Notes under the pieces: generated by a model
Databases searched by the model: none
Seen by the model: the letters and a program-made list of their open reading frames with translations, nothing else
Told to the model about the DNA's origin: nothing
Program-made: the position numbers and the translations under genes
Part shown: piece by piece, positions 8,803 through 18,827 of the stretch
How positions within the stretch are numbered: position 1 is the stretch's first letter
How the letters are laid out: each line of letters opens with the position of its first letter
Assembly: GCF_004770055.1 (NCBI RefSeq)
Contig: NZ_RQEP01000018.1
Location: 558,001-622,000 of the forward strand
Origin: Leptospira semungkisensis
GTDB taxonomy: Bacteria; Spirochaetota; Leptospiria; Leptospirales; Leptospiraceae
DNA: 64,000 nucleotides
Direction of reading: 5' to 3'

Positions 8803-8994
8803 CTACTCCAGAGGAGCGAGATCCGCCAGAGTAAGATCTTCGATCGTATGCGGATAACCTTCTCTGTCATTATAGAGAACGGAGACCTTGTCTCCGTTGA
8901 TTTCCTGGATTTCCACCTGGGCTCCGGTTAGTACGATCACACCTTTTAAAAGAAAACTTCTCTTGGTTAGTTTTGCTTTATCACCCGGCTTCAT
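8803..8994 (-). CDS. small conserved-looking hypothetical protein
   Basis: 63 aa, MKPGDKAKLTKRSF at the start and LTLADLAPLE at the end. The ATG lies 14 bp inside the end of the NifU-like/pentapeptide gene, suggesting translational coupling. The sequence is soluble, has no cysteine and looks like a small beta-rich (SH3/KOW-like) fold from the alternating hydrophobic pattern; no family is recognised. The codon use is ordinary and the overlap with a real gene supports it being expressed. Function unknown. Confidence 0.6.
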   Translation of the reverse strand: MKPGDKAKLTKRSFLLKGVIVLTGAQVEIQEINGDKVSVLYNDREGYPHTIEDLTLADLAPLE

Positions 8995-9775
8995 GCTTCT
9001 CCATATAGATATCTTTTCCTTCCTTCTTCATGGAAGAGAAAATATGAATTTGTCTTTGGTCCACTCTGGTCCCGATATCATAAACCGCATCGGTGAAATC
9101 GGCGCCTTCTATCTTGGCACCTGCAAGTTTTGCCCAGCGCAGATCTGCTCCCTTGAAATTCGCACCGGTCAGATCGGCACCATTCAAGAAGGCTCCACGC
9201 AGTCGAGCTCCTTCAAAATTAGCTCCCGCAAAGTTGCAATTTGTCAGAAATGCGTTATTCAGATTTGCTCCAGAAAAATCCACGCCATGTAGATCTTCTT
9301 TTTCTAATATGATAGAAGATAGATCCTGTCCTTTCAGACTCCCTGTTTCAGCAAGTATCTCCTTTGCCTTAGAGGCGGTGATCCTTCTTTCCTTAGGAAC
9401 TCCGTCCCCATTCTCGAAGTCTCGGATCGCTTGGTGAAGAGCGGCCACAGCTGACTCTGGATAATTCTTTCTTCTCTCAGGGAACTCGAATTGCTTCTCC
9501 ACATCTTCCGGAGTAATGTTCTTAAGAACGTCTATGGATTTTCCTTTGGCGATCTCTGTGGCCATTGCAAGAGCCACGATCCCAAAACCACAACCGGTGG
9601 TAGTATAGCTTGCATCCGTTACCATTCTATTCTCATCGATTTTGAGATAGATACGATACCCGTCTCCGCAGCCAACATTTCTATAATTGGAGACTACGCT
9701 TGCGTCTTCCATTTCTCTGTAATTCAATCTCTGGTCATTGATCTCTTTGTATCGATTGAAATCCATTACAGCCAT
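8981..9775 (-). CDS. NifU/IscU-like N-terminal domain fused to pentapeptide repeats
   Basis: 264 aa. Residues about 15-120 match the iron-sulfur scaffold NifU_N/IscU domain: NVGCGDGY (C36, D38) and TTTGCGFGIVALAMATEIAKGKS (C62). The third scaffold cysteine, normally in an HCS motif, is replaced: the equivalent site reads NYPESAVAALHQAI. Residues about 157-236 are pentapeptide repeats of the A(D/N)LxG type (ANFEGARLRGAFLNGADL), forming a right-handed square helix, with an extra C180. A complete Fe-S scaffold role is therefore doubtful; it could be a carrier, a regulator or an adaptor. A 63-aa gene overlaps its 3' end. No other Fe-S assembly gene is nearby. Confidence 0.8.
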   Translation of the reverse strand: MAVMDFNRYKEINDQRLNYREMEDASVVSNYRNVGCGDGYRIYLKIDENRMVTDASYTTTGCGFGIVALAMATEIAKGKSIDVLKNITPEDVEKQFEFPERRKNYPESAVAALHQAIRDFENGDGVPKERRITASKAKEILAETGSLKGQDLSSIILEKEDLHGVDFSGANLNNAFLTNCNFAGANFEGARLRGAFLNGADLTGANFKGADLRWAKLAGAKIEGADFTDAVYDIGTRVDQRQIHIFSSMKKEGKDIYMEKHEAG

Positions 9776-10117
9776 GTGAAGACCTCCAGTTCTTTCTTAG
9801 GGAGTAATCCTAAGGAGGGATGTAATTTGTAAAATTGCATGGGTATTAAAATAGCTCTGCCTCAGATTAGACCTAGTTTATAAATCCTGAAAGCATTTTA
9901 TTTGTATGCTCGAAAGGAATTCTTTGAACGACCCGCGTCAGGGATCCGCAGAGTGCGTAAGCAGTCGCGGGAGCGACCGAAGCGCAAGCGTAGCTCGCAG
10001 GAGCCCGGCTCTCGCGCTCCCAGAAAATGGGAAAGCCTTTGCGTTACGTCCCCGTAAGCAAAGGCTCTTTCTGTGATGGGTTCTCGCGAGAGAGACGCCA
10101 TGATACAATCTCCTAAC
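9776..10117. other. 342-bp gene-free stretch with GC-rich repeat-like DNA
   Basis: A short reverse ORF (9898-10101) lies in GC-rich low-complexity DNA and is not accepted as a gene. The segment around 9926 reads gaacgacccgcgtcaggga, close to the gaacgacccgtaggga core of the 96-bp repeat at 1280, and 9969-9975/10015-10021 form an inverted pair (gggagcg/cgctccc). A strong hairpin follows at 10034-10066. Confidence 0.5.
10034..10066 (-). terminator. hairpin downstream of rpmE, probable terminator of the rho-rpmE unit
   Basis: The arms AGCCTTTGCGTTACG (10034-10048) and CGTAAGCAAAGGCT (10053-10066) pair fully apart from one bulged base, with a 4-nt loop. On the reverse strand the stem is followed by TTTCCCATTTTC, a weak U-rich tail, about 50 bp past the rpmE stop. 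Confidence 0.55.
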
Positions 10118-10318
10118 TTAGGAGATTTTGTATTTTTTCTTGAACTTGTCTACTCGACCGGTAGTATCCAGAATTTTGGATTTTCCAGTAAAGTATGGAT
10201 GGCAGTTCGAGCAGATCTCTACGTGGATATCTCCTACAGTAGTGCGAGTCTCGTAAACTGCTCCGCAAGCGCAGCGAATTTTGGCGTCAGCGTATTTAGG
10301 ATGGATGTCTGTTTTCAT
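10118..10318 (-). CDS. rpmE: 50S ribosomal protein L31
   Basis: 66 aa, the usual length for L31. It is the zinc-binding (C+) form: a CAC pair near residues 17-19 and [11 protein letters not shown] near residues 36-46 give four cysteine ligands. L31 sits at the subunit interface of the ribosome. It lies 21 bp downstream of rho, the common rho-rpmE arrangement, and probably shares its transcript. A hairpin follows. Confidence 0.97.
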   Translation of the reverse strand: MKTDIHPKYADAKIRCACGAVYETRTTVGDIHVEICSNCHPYFTGKSKILDTTGRVDKFKKKYKIS

Positions 10319-10339
10319 AAATTCCCCTTTTCCTCGGCC

Positions 10340-11767
10340 TTACTGGGCGTTCATACTACCTAAGAAGGCCTCGTTAGTCTTAGACTGCCTCATCTTCTCA
10401 AGTAATAATTCCATGCTTTCTGTGATGCTCATGGGAGAAAGCACTTTTCGGAGCACAAAGACCTTCTGGAGGGTTTCTTTCGGAAGAAGGAGCTCCTCTT
10501 TTCTGGTCCCTGACTTATTGATGTCTATCGCCGGGAAGATCCGTTTGTCGGACAACTTACGATCCAAGTGGATCTCCATATTACCGGTTCCTTTGAACTC
10601 CTCGAAGATCACCTCGTCCATTTTGGAACCGGTGTCTACAAGAGCAGTAGCGATAATCGTTAAGGATCCGCCTTCTTCGATATTTCGAGCTGCTCCGAAG
10701 AATCGTTTCGGTTTGTGAAGTGCGTTAGAGTCCACACCACCGGAGAGTATCTTTCCGGAAGTAGGAATGACCTGGTTATAAGCGCGGGCCAAACGAGTGA
10801 TGGAGTCGAGTAGAATGACCACATCCCGTCCGTGTTCCACAAGACGTTTCGCCTTCTCGATCACCATTTCAGCAACTTGAACGTGGCGAGTAGCTGGTTC
10901 GTCGAAGGTAGAGCTAACCACTTCTCCTCGAACATTGCGGGCCATATCGGTTACTTCTTCCGGACGCTCATCGATGAGCAGAACGATCAGAGTGACCTCA
11001 GGATGATTGCTAGTGATCGCATTCGCCACATTCTGCATTAGAATGGTCTTACCAGTTCTAGGAGGAGCGACGATCAAAGCTCTCTGCCCTTTTCCGATCG
11101 GACACATTAGATCCACGATCCTTGTATCTAACTGAGAAGGATCATGTTCCATTCTCAATCTCTCGTTCGGATAGAGAGGAGTCAGGTTATCGAATAATGC
11201 GCGTTTGCTGGCTACGTCTGGAGTATATCCGTTGACTGTCTCGACCCGAAGCATCGCAAAGAATCTTTCCGATTCTTTAGGAGGACGAATCTGACCTTCT
11301 ACAGTGTCTCCTGTGCGAAGCCCGAACAACTTGATCTGAGAAGGAGATACATAGATATCATCCGGTCCCGGAACATAGTTATAATCCGGTGAACGTAAGA
11401 ATCCGTATCCATCCGGAAGTCTTTCCATGACCCCGGCAGCATGCACTTGACCTTCTCTCTCTGCTTGCGCTTGTAAGATCGCGAAGATCAGGTTTTGTTT
11501 TTTAAGTCCCCCAGTGTTTTCGACTCCGAGGTTCTTAGCTACTTCTATGAGTTCCGCTATGGAGGTTTTCTTGAGAGCGACTAGATCGATTGGAGCAGGG
11601 GTTGGTCCCTCGTAGGAACCTCGACGCCTTTTACGAGAGCGAATCTCCGCTGTTTCCGGATCATCTTCCGGTAAATTCGGTTCTTCTTCGTTATTATCGT
11701 TTTGCACGTCGTTCGTACCGTTTTGGTAGTTGTTTCTGGGCTTGGAGTCTCGTCTTGGATTGGCCAT
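10340..11767 (-). CDS. rho: transcription termination factor Rho
   Basis: 475 aa, longer than the ~420-aa enterobacterial form because of a charged, Asn/Asp/Glu/Arg-rich N-terminal extension of about 55 residues. Then come the Rho N-domain ([20 protein letters not shown]), the cold-shock-like RNA-binding domain ([21 protein letters not shown]) and the hexameric ATPase core with Walker [25 protein letters not shown] and [16 protein letters not shown]. It unwinds RNA to release transcripts. The upstream neighbour on the same strand starts 216 bp away. rpmE follows closely. Confidence 0.98.
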   Translation of the reverse strand: MANPRRDSKPRNNYQNGTNDVQNDNNEEEPNLPEDDPETAEIRSRKRRRGSYEGPTPAPIDLVALKKTSIAELIEVAKNLGVENTGGLKKQNLIFAILQAQAEREGQVHAAGVMERLPDGYGFLRSPDYNYVPGPDDIYVSPSQIKLFGLRTGDTVEGQIRPPKESERFFAMLRVETVNGYTPDVASKRALFDNLTPLYPNERLRMEHDPSQLDTRIVDLMCPIGKGQRALIVAPPRTGKTILMQNVANAITSNHPEVTLIVLLIDERPEEVTDMARNVRGEVVSSTFDEPATRHVQVAEMVIEKAKRLVEHGRDVVILLDSITRLARAYNQVIPTSGKILSGGVDSNALHKPKRFFGAARNIEEGGSLTIIATALVDTGSKMDEVIFEEFKGTGNMEIHLDRKLSDKRIFPAIDINKSGTRKEELLLPKETLQKVFVLRKVLSPMSITESMELLLEKMRQSKTNEAFLGSMNAQ

Positions 11768-11951
11768 GGAATACCGTTATTGGATTTGGAAGGGGTTGAA
11801 CTTCCAGTATTCTTATTATTCGATTAAGAGCGGGTTTTGGGGATCCGGATGCCGGTTCTTTTAAGCGACCGTAATAACCATTTTTATTTTTAAAGGGTTA
11901 CCTACTCCAAAGATAGAGTAATGATCGGCTCTTAAGGTGGACTATTTCCAA

Positions 11952-11968
11952 ATTATACGTTCTGTCAA
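11952..11968 (-). promoter_or_regulatory. possible rho promoter elements
   Basis: On the reverse strand a perfect TATAAT (11957-11952) lies about 185 bp before the rho ATG, leaving a long leader; TTGACA (11968-11963) lies only 5 bp upstream, too close to be its -35 partner. A long leader would suit autoregulation of rho by premature termination, known in other bacteria; here it is only a possibility. Confidence 0.3.
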
Positions 11969-11983
11969 TACAATTATTTAGAA

Positions 11984-13102
11984 TTATTTTTGCTTTGTCC
12001 TTTTTTTAGACGAAGATTTTTTCTTTGGACTACTTTGCTTTTTCTTGGGGGAAGCCTTCGGCTTTTCTATAACCGCAGGTTTGGTTTGGACGGGAGCCTG
12101 TTTTTTAGGTGGGGAAGGTTTTCCGGTCTTCTTTCTGGGGATTGGTTGGTCCTTGTTCAGTTTAAACTTATTGGTAAGGTCCAAGAATTTAATTCTATTC
12201 TGCAAGGTAGTTCTGGGAACTCCCAGATCCAGGGCGGCATGGGAGACATTTTCCTGGTTTCGCTTCAGAGTATGATAGATATAACTCCCTTCTACTTCTT
12301 TCAACACTGTTTCTAAAGGAAGTTTTTGATTGAATGCCTCGGTTACGGATGGGAACTCCATCCCTTCTCCATCCTGGCTATTTAATTTTGCAGAAGCAGG
12401 CGAGAAATGATACAAGTATCCAAGAGGTTTTCCTTTTTGCTTCAGTATAGAGACTCGAACTAAGGAATCCAATTCAGGAATGAATGTTTGAACCGAAAGT
12501 CTTCCTTCTTCCAATCTGAGCTCATGGGTCTTTAGATAATTGCCCAATAGGTCTTTGGACATTTCCTTCAGCAATTTTTCGGCCTGGAGAATACTATCTC
12601 TGAACCATTTGCGAACTAGGATCTCTTTTTCGAAGCTTTCATTATAGAACACGGTATGTCCGTCTAGATCCGTGGCCAAAAGCCCATCTGGGAAGTTCTG
12701 CAAAAGAACTTCCATAAACCATTGGCTTTGCTTTGCCTTATCTTCTTCTGTCTTTTCAGGAGAAGGTTCCGACTTCTCGGTTTCTTTTGCTACCCAAGAG
12801 GATCTACTAAGTTCCGCTAAGAATCTAGGTTTGTCCCAGTCTTCGTATTTTTCTCCAGAGGAACTAATAACAGGAATGGTTCTTTGTTTCTGGAAGTATC
12901 CGAGCACAGTCTCTGGAATTTCTCGGATCAGGAAATCTTCTGGGATCTTGCTAAACTCTCTTTCTGCAGAGCTTAAGTCGGCAAGTTCCATTAGAACTCT
13001 TTCCTTAGGAAGAAGTCCCAATAATCCGCTTCCTTCTTCCCAAACGGGTAGATGACTGGCAGGCGTGTATAGGAAGAATTTATATAAAACTTCGATTCTC
13101 AT
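11984..13102 (-). CDS. PAS domain and Fis-type helix-turn-helix protein with lysine-rich tail
   Basis: 372 aa. The N-terminal ~110 residues resemble a CBS/GAF-like sensory part with no firm family. A PAS-like segment follows (LLATDLDGHTVFYNESFEKEI). The C-terminal Fis-type DNA-binding helix-turn-helix is clear: YIYHTLKRNQENVSHAALDL and GVPRTTLQNRIKFLDL. The last ~55 residues are very Lys/Pro/Ser-rich (KKKQSSPKKKSSSKKRTKQK), possibly a nonspecific DNA- or RNA-binding tail. There is no AAA+ domain, so it is not a sigma-54 activator in itself. It is probably a transcription regulator; its targets are unknown. Confidence 0.7.
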   Translation of the reverse strand: MRIEVLYKFFLYTPASHLPVWEEGSGLLGLLPKERVLMELADLSSAEREFSKIPEDFLIREIPETVLGYFQKQRTIPVISSSGEKYEDWDKPRFLAELSRSSWVAKETEKSEPSPEKTEEDKAKQSQWFMEVLLQNFPDGLLATDLDGHTVFYNESFEKEILVRKWFRDSILQAEKLLKEMSKDLLGNYLKTHELRLEEGRLSVQTFIPELDSLVRVSILKQKGKPLGYLYHFSPASAKLNSQDGEGMEFPSVTEAFNQKLPLETVLKEVEGSYIYHTLKRNQENVSHAALDLGVPRTTLQNRIKFLDLTNKFKLNKDQPIPRKKTGKPSPPKKQAPVQTKPAVIEKPKASPKKKQSSPKKKSSSKKRTKQK

Positions 13103-13252
13103 AAAAGAGAGGAGGAAGTTTCCCCCAGAATGACTTCTTTTGAAGCCTAACGGTGAAAATTCCTCTACTTTTTTCTAGATCTCGAGACTTTTAAGCAGAA
13201 GAATCAAAGGCCAGCCTCCACCACTTGAACTTGGGAGGGGCGTCGACCACTC

Positions 13253-13278
13253 AATATTGTAGGAACTCCTACAATATT
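13253..13278. terminator. perfect 12-bp-arm palindrome, likely terminator of the 13284-13949 gene
   Basis: The arms AATATTGTAGGA and TCCTACAATATT are separated by 2 bp. It lies 6 bp beyond the stop codon of the reverse-strand gene. It is the best copy of a dispersed palindrome family in this window (compare 22985-23012 and 8671-8693). Its A/T-rich outer arm could act as a U-tract for either strand. Confidence 0.55.
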
Positions 13279-13283
13279 TCAGA

Positions 13284-13949
13284 TCACTTGCCGAGCAATC
13301 TACTTGCCGCTTGAGAGTATTCTTCCGGATAAGGAAGTTTGGAAACTTTTAGACTGGATAGGGAGTATTTTAAAGATCTCTTATATAATACCAAGGCGTA
13401 AAGGTGATTTCCGTCTCTTCTGAATTTGCTTCCGGCCAGCCATTCTTCTCTTGCCATTCTAAAGTAATCGTTCGCTCTTTCTTCTTCCTTTGCAGTAAGA
13501 GGATGTCTATCTTCCGATTCCATCTTTAAAAATCGAGATTCCTTTGCCACATGTTGCAATAATCTGTCGGAAGATCCTTCTGCAAACTCGGACCAGCGCT
13601 TTAAGGATTCCGGCAAAGTCTTCTCTAAGACCAAAAGAGCATCCGTTTTCTCTTGGATACTGCCCACCTTGGATGCAGAATGTAATTCTACCGAATAATT
13701 CTCTATCTTTTGGAGATCTTTTTTTAGATCAGTTGCAGAGAAGGAGTGCCCGATCTCTCTCAGGATGCGGACCTTGGAATCCACAGATTTCTTTCTTTCT
13801 CTAAAACTTTGAGAAGACTGAGAAGATTCTATTCCTTCCCAAGCGATAAATGCCAGAAGCACTCCTGTAAACAGTAGGACCCATTTCCAGAATCCTCTAC
13901 TGTTTCCTATCCTCAACGAATTAATTTCGGAAGGAGTGGGGAGATCCAT
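13284..13949 (-). CDS. single-pass membrane protein, hypothetical
   Basis: 221 aa. One hydrophobic helix at residues about 20-36 (FWKWVLLFTGVLLAFIAW) with a short cytoplasmic N-terminus, followed by a charged, mostly helical region (SFRERKKSVDSKVRILREIG) that looks coiled-coil-like. No family recognised. The start lies 5 bp after the stop of the 345-aa gene, so the two are an operon pair and may form one envelope complex. A palindrome just past the stop probably ends transcription. Confidence 0.7.
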   Translation of the reverse strand: MDLPTPSEINSLRIGNSRGFWKWVLLFTGVLLAFIAWEGIESSQSSQSFRERKKSVDSKVRILREIGHSFSATDLKKDLQKIENYSVELHSASKVGSIQEKTDALLVLEKTLPESLKRWSEFAEGSSDRLLQHVAKESRFLKMESEDRHPLTAKEEERANDYFRMAREEWLAGSKFRRDGNHLYALVLYKRSLKYSLSSLKVSKLPYPEEYSQAASRLLGK

Positions 13950-13954
13950 ACGAC

Positions 13955-14992
<1,038 letters not shown>

Positions 14993-15132
14993 GGCCTTTC
15001 CTACTAGAAGACTATCGGCAGGGTTTGAAATTGTATCTTCTCTTTTTTTTAAGGCAAAAATGCTTAGAGAAACCTTTTTGGGGAGAAGGAGAAAACCGGA
15101 CTCTAATGCCAGCCTCCCCTTCTCTTTTGATC

Positions 15133-16359
15133 TTAAAGAGCGCTGATCCTGCGGATTGCCTCAATCACATCGTCTTTCTTACCGAAGGCGGAAAGTCTAA
15201 AGTATCCTTCCCCAGCAGGTCCGAAACCTGAACCTGGAGTTCCTACCACTTGGGCCTTGTCCAAGAGTTGGTCAAAGAAATCCCAAGAGCTGAGATTATT
15301 CGGAGTCTTGAGCCAGATATAAGGCGCGTTCACTCCGCCAAATACATCGTAACCAGCCTTTTGCAAACCTTCTCGGATCGCCTTTGCATTGCTCATATAA
15401 GCATCGATGCTTGCTCGGATCTCTTTTTTACCTTGAGGAGAATAGATTGCTTCTGCCGCCTTCTGGGTCACATAGGAAACACCGTTGAACTTGGTGGTAT
15501 GTCTTCTGCTCCAGAGAGATCCGATGGAAACTTCTTGTCCGTCTTTGGTTTTTCCCTTCAATTCCTTAGGTATCACAATGTAAGCACAACGTAATCCGGT
15601 AAACCCGGCAGTCTTGGAGAAGGATCTGAATTCGATCGCTACCTCTCTTGCACCTTCTACCTCGTAAATGGAACGTGGAACACCAGGCTCGGAGATAAAT
15701 GCCTCGTATGCGGAGTCGAATAAGATAATACTATTATTCTTCTTAGCGTAATCCACCCAAGCCTTTAAGGATTCTTTAGATGCAACAGTCCCTGTTGGAT
15801 TATTAGGAAAACATAAATAAATCAGATCCGGTCTTTCTTTTGGAAAATCAGGTTGAAATCCATTCTCTTTGGTGGAAGGCATATAGATCAGATTGGCATA
15901 TCTTCCGTCGGGTCCAGCCTCTCCAGTTCTTCCCGCCATTACATTCGTGTCGACGTATACTGGATAAACCGGATCTCCGATCGCGATCTTAGCATCTTGG
16001 GAAAAGATCTCTTGGATATTTCCACAATCGCATTTGGATCCATCGGACACGAAAATCTCTGACTCATCCAGCTTTACTCCCAAAGGAGCATAATCATTCT
16101 CTGCGATCGCTTTCAAAAGGAAGGAATATCCTTGTTCCGGACCATATCCATGAAAACCCTCCAGAGTTCCCATTTCTTTGGAAGAAGAAACCAAAGCCTC
16201 CACTACAGAAGGAGCCAATGGAAGAGTAACGTCTCCGATCCCCAAGCGTATGATCTTTGCAGAAGGATTTTTCTCGGAGTAAACTTTTACTCTTCTTGCG
16301 ATCTCGGGAAACAAGTATCCCGCTTTCAATTTCAGATAATTTTCGTTGATATTTGCCAT
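15133..16359 (-). CDS. dapL: LL-diaminopimelate aminotransferase
   Basis: 408 aa, the normal length for DapL. The N-terminus [20 protein letters not shown] and [11 protein letters not shown] are characteristic, as is the PLP lysine motif [15 protein letters not shown]. It converts tetrahydrodipicolinate directly to LL-diaminopimelate for lysine and peptidoglycan, bypassing the succinylase/acetylase steps; this route is known in Leptospira, Chlamydia and plants. It lies 11 bp after the DUF2203 gene and in the same run as pyrB. Confidence 0.96.
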   Translation of the reverse strand: MANINENYLKLKAGYLFPEIARRVKVYSEKNPSAKIIRLGIGDVTLPLAPSVVEALVSSSKEMGTLEGFHGYGPEQGYSFLLKAIAENDYAPLGVKLDESEIFVSDGSKCDCGNIQEIFSQDAKIAIGDPVYPVYVDTNVMAGRTGEAGPDGRYANLIYMPSTKENGFQPDFPKERPDLIYLCFPNNPTGTVASKESLKAWVDYAKKNNSIILFDSAYEAFISEPGVPRSIYEVEGAREVAIEFRSFSKTAGFTGLRCAYIVIPKELKGKTKDGQEVSIGSLWSRRHTTKFNGVSYVTQKAAEAIYSPQGKKEIRASIDAYMSNAKAIREGLQKAGYDVFGGVNAPYIWLKTPNNLSSWDFFDQLLDKAQVVGTPGSGFGPAGEGYFRLSAFGKKDDVIEAIRRISAL

Positions 16360-16370
16360 ATTAATTATTT

Positions 16371-16727
16371 TTAATCCTCGTCGTCTATGTCCCGGATCGG
16401 TTTTCTTCCGGAAAAGCCCTCGTCATAACCGTGTTCGAAGAGCAGATCCTCTTCTCCCAAGTGCCAGCAATAATAACCTTTGCCGTTATCGAAATCCACG
16501 AGCCAAAGTCCTTTGACCTCGATGCCCAAGTCTCTGATCTTAGAAGACCAATCCATTAGAAGCTCTTCGACCTTTGCTTCTCTGGCTTCTAACTCGTTCT
16601 CTTGGTACAATCCTTCTTTTAATTCCTTATGGACCTTACCGACCTCTTCATAAAATTCTTCGGTAATCGATCTGACATAAGGCAGGATCTTGCGAGCGTC
16701 TTCGTATGTCCAGATCTTACGTTCCAT
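16371..16727 (-). CDS. DUF2203 family protein
   Basis: 118 aa. The opening [20 protein letters not shown] and the late [21 protein letters not shown] are typical of DUF2203, a small helical family of unknown function found in many phyla. It has no membrane segment. It is sandwiched between pyrB (10 bp) and dapL (11 bp), so it is part of a biosynthetic operon, though no biochemical link is established. Confidence 0.85.
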   Translation of the reverse strand: MERKIWTYEDARKILPYVRSITEEFYEEVGKVHKELKEGLYQENELEAREAKVEELLMDWSSKIRDLGIEVKGLWLVDFDNGKGYYCWHLGEEDLLFEHGYDEGFSGRKPIRDIDDED

Positions 16728-16737
16728 TGAGAACCGT

Positions 16738-17664
16738 TTAGAAATTCACTCCAAGAGAAAGACAGAGCAAAGTCATTCGACTCACCACACCGTATTTCGC
16801 CTGACGGAAGTAGGCTGCATTCGGTAGATCATCTACATCTGTAGAGAGCTCATTCACTCTCGGAAGAGGATGCAATACAGTGGTGTCTTTCTTGGATGCA
16901 AGAATGAGTTCCTTATTCAACTTAAAAGATTCTTTTAATCTTTCATATTCTTTATGATCGGGAAATCTTTCTTCTTGGATACGAGTCACGTAAGCGATAT
17001 CGCATTCCCAAACTTTCTTAATATCATCAGATTCTTCGAAAGTGATCGGAAAACCTGAAAGTCCTTTCTTATAGGAATCAGGAAGAGAAAGTTCCGGAGG
17101 AGAAATCAGATAAAGATGCACTTTATAATGTCGAAGAAGATTGATCAAACTGTGTATCGTCCGTCCATACTTCAGATCACCGATGAATGCAAGAGTAAGA
17201 CCGTCTAGTTTTCCTTTTTCGGAAATGATCGTGTATAGATCGAGGAGAGCTTGGGTAGGATGCTGTCCTGCTCCATCACCCGCATTGATAACAGGGATCT
17301 TGACTGCCCCGGCGGCAATACGAGAAGAACCTTCTACAGGATGACGGATCACCGCGATATCAGCATAAGCTTCTATCATCTTCATAGTGTCGTACAAGGT
17401 TTCGCCCTTAGAGATGGAAGAGAATTGGAATCCTACTGTGGAGATTACCCTTCCCCCCAATCTTTCCATAGCGGCCTCGAAGGAAAGTCTAGTGCGAGTG
17501 GAAGCCTCGAAGAATAAAGAGGCCAAGAGTTTGCCTTCCAAGATCCCAAACGCTTTGTTCTGTTCCACTAAACGTTCCATTTCTCTGGTCCTTTCTACAA
17601 GGAAGTCCAGATCCGCTTTGGAGAATTGGTCCGTATCTAGAATATTTTTATGCTCGTACGCCAT
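16738..17664 (-). CDS. pyrB: aspartate carbamoyltransferase catalytic subunit
   Basis: 308 aa, the normal catalytic-chain length. Carbamoyl-phosphate binding motif [20 protein letters not shown] near residues 52-71, then [16 protein letters not shown], the HPLPRVNE aspartate-binding motif and the C-terminal [16 protein letters not shown]. It catalyses the first committed step of pyrimidine synthesis (carbamoyl phosphate plus aspartate). No pyrI regulatory chain is adjacent. First gene of the pyrB-DUF2203-dapL run. Confidence 0.96.
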   Translation of the reverse strand: MAYEHKNILDTDQFSKADLDFLVERTREMERLVEQNKAFGILEGKLLASLFFEASTRTRLSFEAAMERLGGRVISTVGFQFSSISKGETLYDTMKMIEAYADIAVIRHPVEGSSRIAAGAVKIPVINAGDGAGQHPTQALLDLYTIISEKGKLDGLTLAFIGDLKYGRTIHSLINLLRHYKVHLYLISPPELSLPDSYKKGLSGFPITFEESDDIKKVWECDIAYVTRIQEERFPDHKEYERLKESFKLNKELILASKKDTTVLHPLPRVNELSTDVDDLPNAAYFRQAKYGVVSRMTLLCLSLGVNF

Positions 17665-17763
17665 TTTCTGGTCAGATTGATTCGGTAGGAACTAGAGGCA
17701 AGAGAATTCGAAAGGATATTGTAAGTTTAAAAAAGACTTTTCTAAAGGCTGATCCTTGGTATT

Positions 17764-18495
17764 TTAAGGAAGCTTCTTCAAACCCAATTCCTGATACTTA
17801 AAGATGGGAACAAGAAAGACCCCTCCTCTTGCAGATCCGACTACGATTAATCCCAATGGAGAAGAAGCCAAAGACCAAATCGAGACTCCTGCTAAAGTAG
17901 TCCACCAAAGCCCGCTGATTCCCCAACGTATCTTTGTATTCTTTACTAAGCTTATCTGCAAAGCGATCGGACGATCCGAATCCAAACTTGGACAAATATA
18001 ATTCAACTGGAACTTTTCATTAGAGGAAGAAGGAACGGAAACGCAAGAGTCCGAAGTTTGCTCTTGCAAATTTTCTTTCTTACCGAAGAAGATCTGCATT
18101 TCTCCATACACCATAGCACCAAAAAGTTTCCTCCTCTTATATTCTATCTCCAAAACTCCTTCGTATTTTCCATTTGGTAACGGCAGAGAATATGTCGAAT
18201 CGGAAAGAATAATCTTAGATTCAAATGCATTTTGATCCGAAGTCCCTTTCATTCCCGATGAAGGATAAGAAGAAATCGGAGCCAAAGAAAATTTTCCCTT
18301 TAGATCATGATCTGTAAACGTATCCTCTTCGAAATCGGAGAATTGTAACTCTAAGATCTTTGCCTTGGAATTTCCATCATTCTCCGATATGGAAGGATCC
18401 TTGAGTATAGTATTAATATTTCTAGGTCGAGAATCGCAATGGACTACGATCAGAAAAGAAAGAGTCAGAATGGTTCTGTACGCTGCTGTCCGCAA
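17764..18495 (-). CDS. lipoprotein, hypothetical
   Basis: 243 aa starting at TTG 18495; no ATG fits the signal peptide. The N-terminus ILTLSFLIVVHC has lipobox VVHC (Cys 20). Near the C-terminus is a hydrophobic segment (TTLAGVSIWSLASSPLGLIVV), unusual for a lipoprotein and possibly a membrane-associated helix. No domain is recognised. It lies about 100 bp upstream of pyrB on the same strand, but the link is loose. Confidence 0.65.
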   Translation of the reverse strand: MRTAAYRTILTLSFLIVVHCDSRPRNINTILKDPSISENDGNSKAKILELQFSDFEEDTFTDHDLKGKFSLAPISSYPSSGMKGTSDQNAFESKIILSDSTYSLPLPNGKYEGVLEIEYKRRKLFGAMVYGEMQIFFGKKENLQEQTSDSCVSVPSSSNEKFQLNYICPSLDSDRPIALQISLVKNTKIRWGISGLWWTTLAGVSIWSLASSPLGLIVVGSARGGVFLVPIFKYQELGLKKLP

Positions 18496-18595
18496 AACAT
18501 CTTCTTATCTTTGGAATTCGAAAGAGAGTCAATCTAGTTCTCTCTTTTCGAAGCGGGGAAGATTGAGCGTTAGAGAATAAGCAACAAAATTAAAA

Positions 18596-18827
18596 TAGTT
18601 CCCACATGCTCGATTCATGCTTGCGGGAATTCGGATTTTGTGATAGTGAGATCGCGAGCTTCTCCCACTGCGGACCCACCTCCACCACCCGATGAGGGTG
18701 GGGGCCGCCTTACTTCTAGACTGGACTCAATTTTGCTTCACTCTGTTCGGCAACCCTTCCGGGAATCTCGCTCTCTACGGATCGCGAGATTGGGTGGGGG
18801 CCGCCTTCAATCAAACAGTTCCCACTT
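18596..18827. repeat. second copy of the 96-bp repeat, inverted relative to 1280-1486
   Basis: GGGTGGGGGCCGCCTT occurs at 18696 and 18792, exactly 96 bp apart. The intervening unit contains ttttgcttcactctgttcgg and gggaatctcgctctctacgg, the diverged reverse complement of the unit at 1280-1471. 18596-18645 is an imperfect inverted repeat built on gttcccac/gcgggaatt, and another gttcccac lies at 18818. The element ends about 20 bp past the stop codon of the RND gene. No gene is seen in this gap. Confidence 0.8.

Noticed and set aside
9898..10101. Reverse-strand 67-codon ORF
   Set aside because: It lies in GC-rich repeat-like DNA and across the rpmE hairpin; Arg/Leu/Ser-rich composition looks non-coding.
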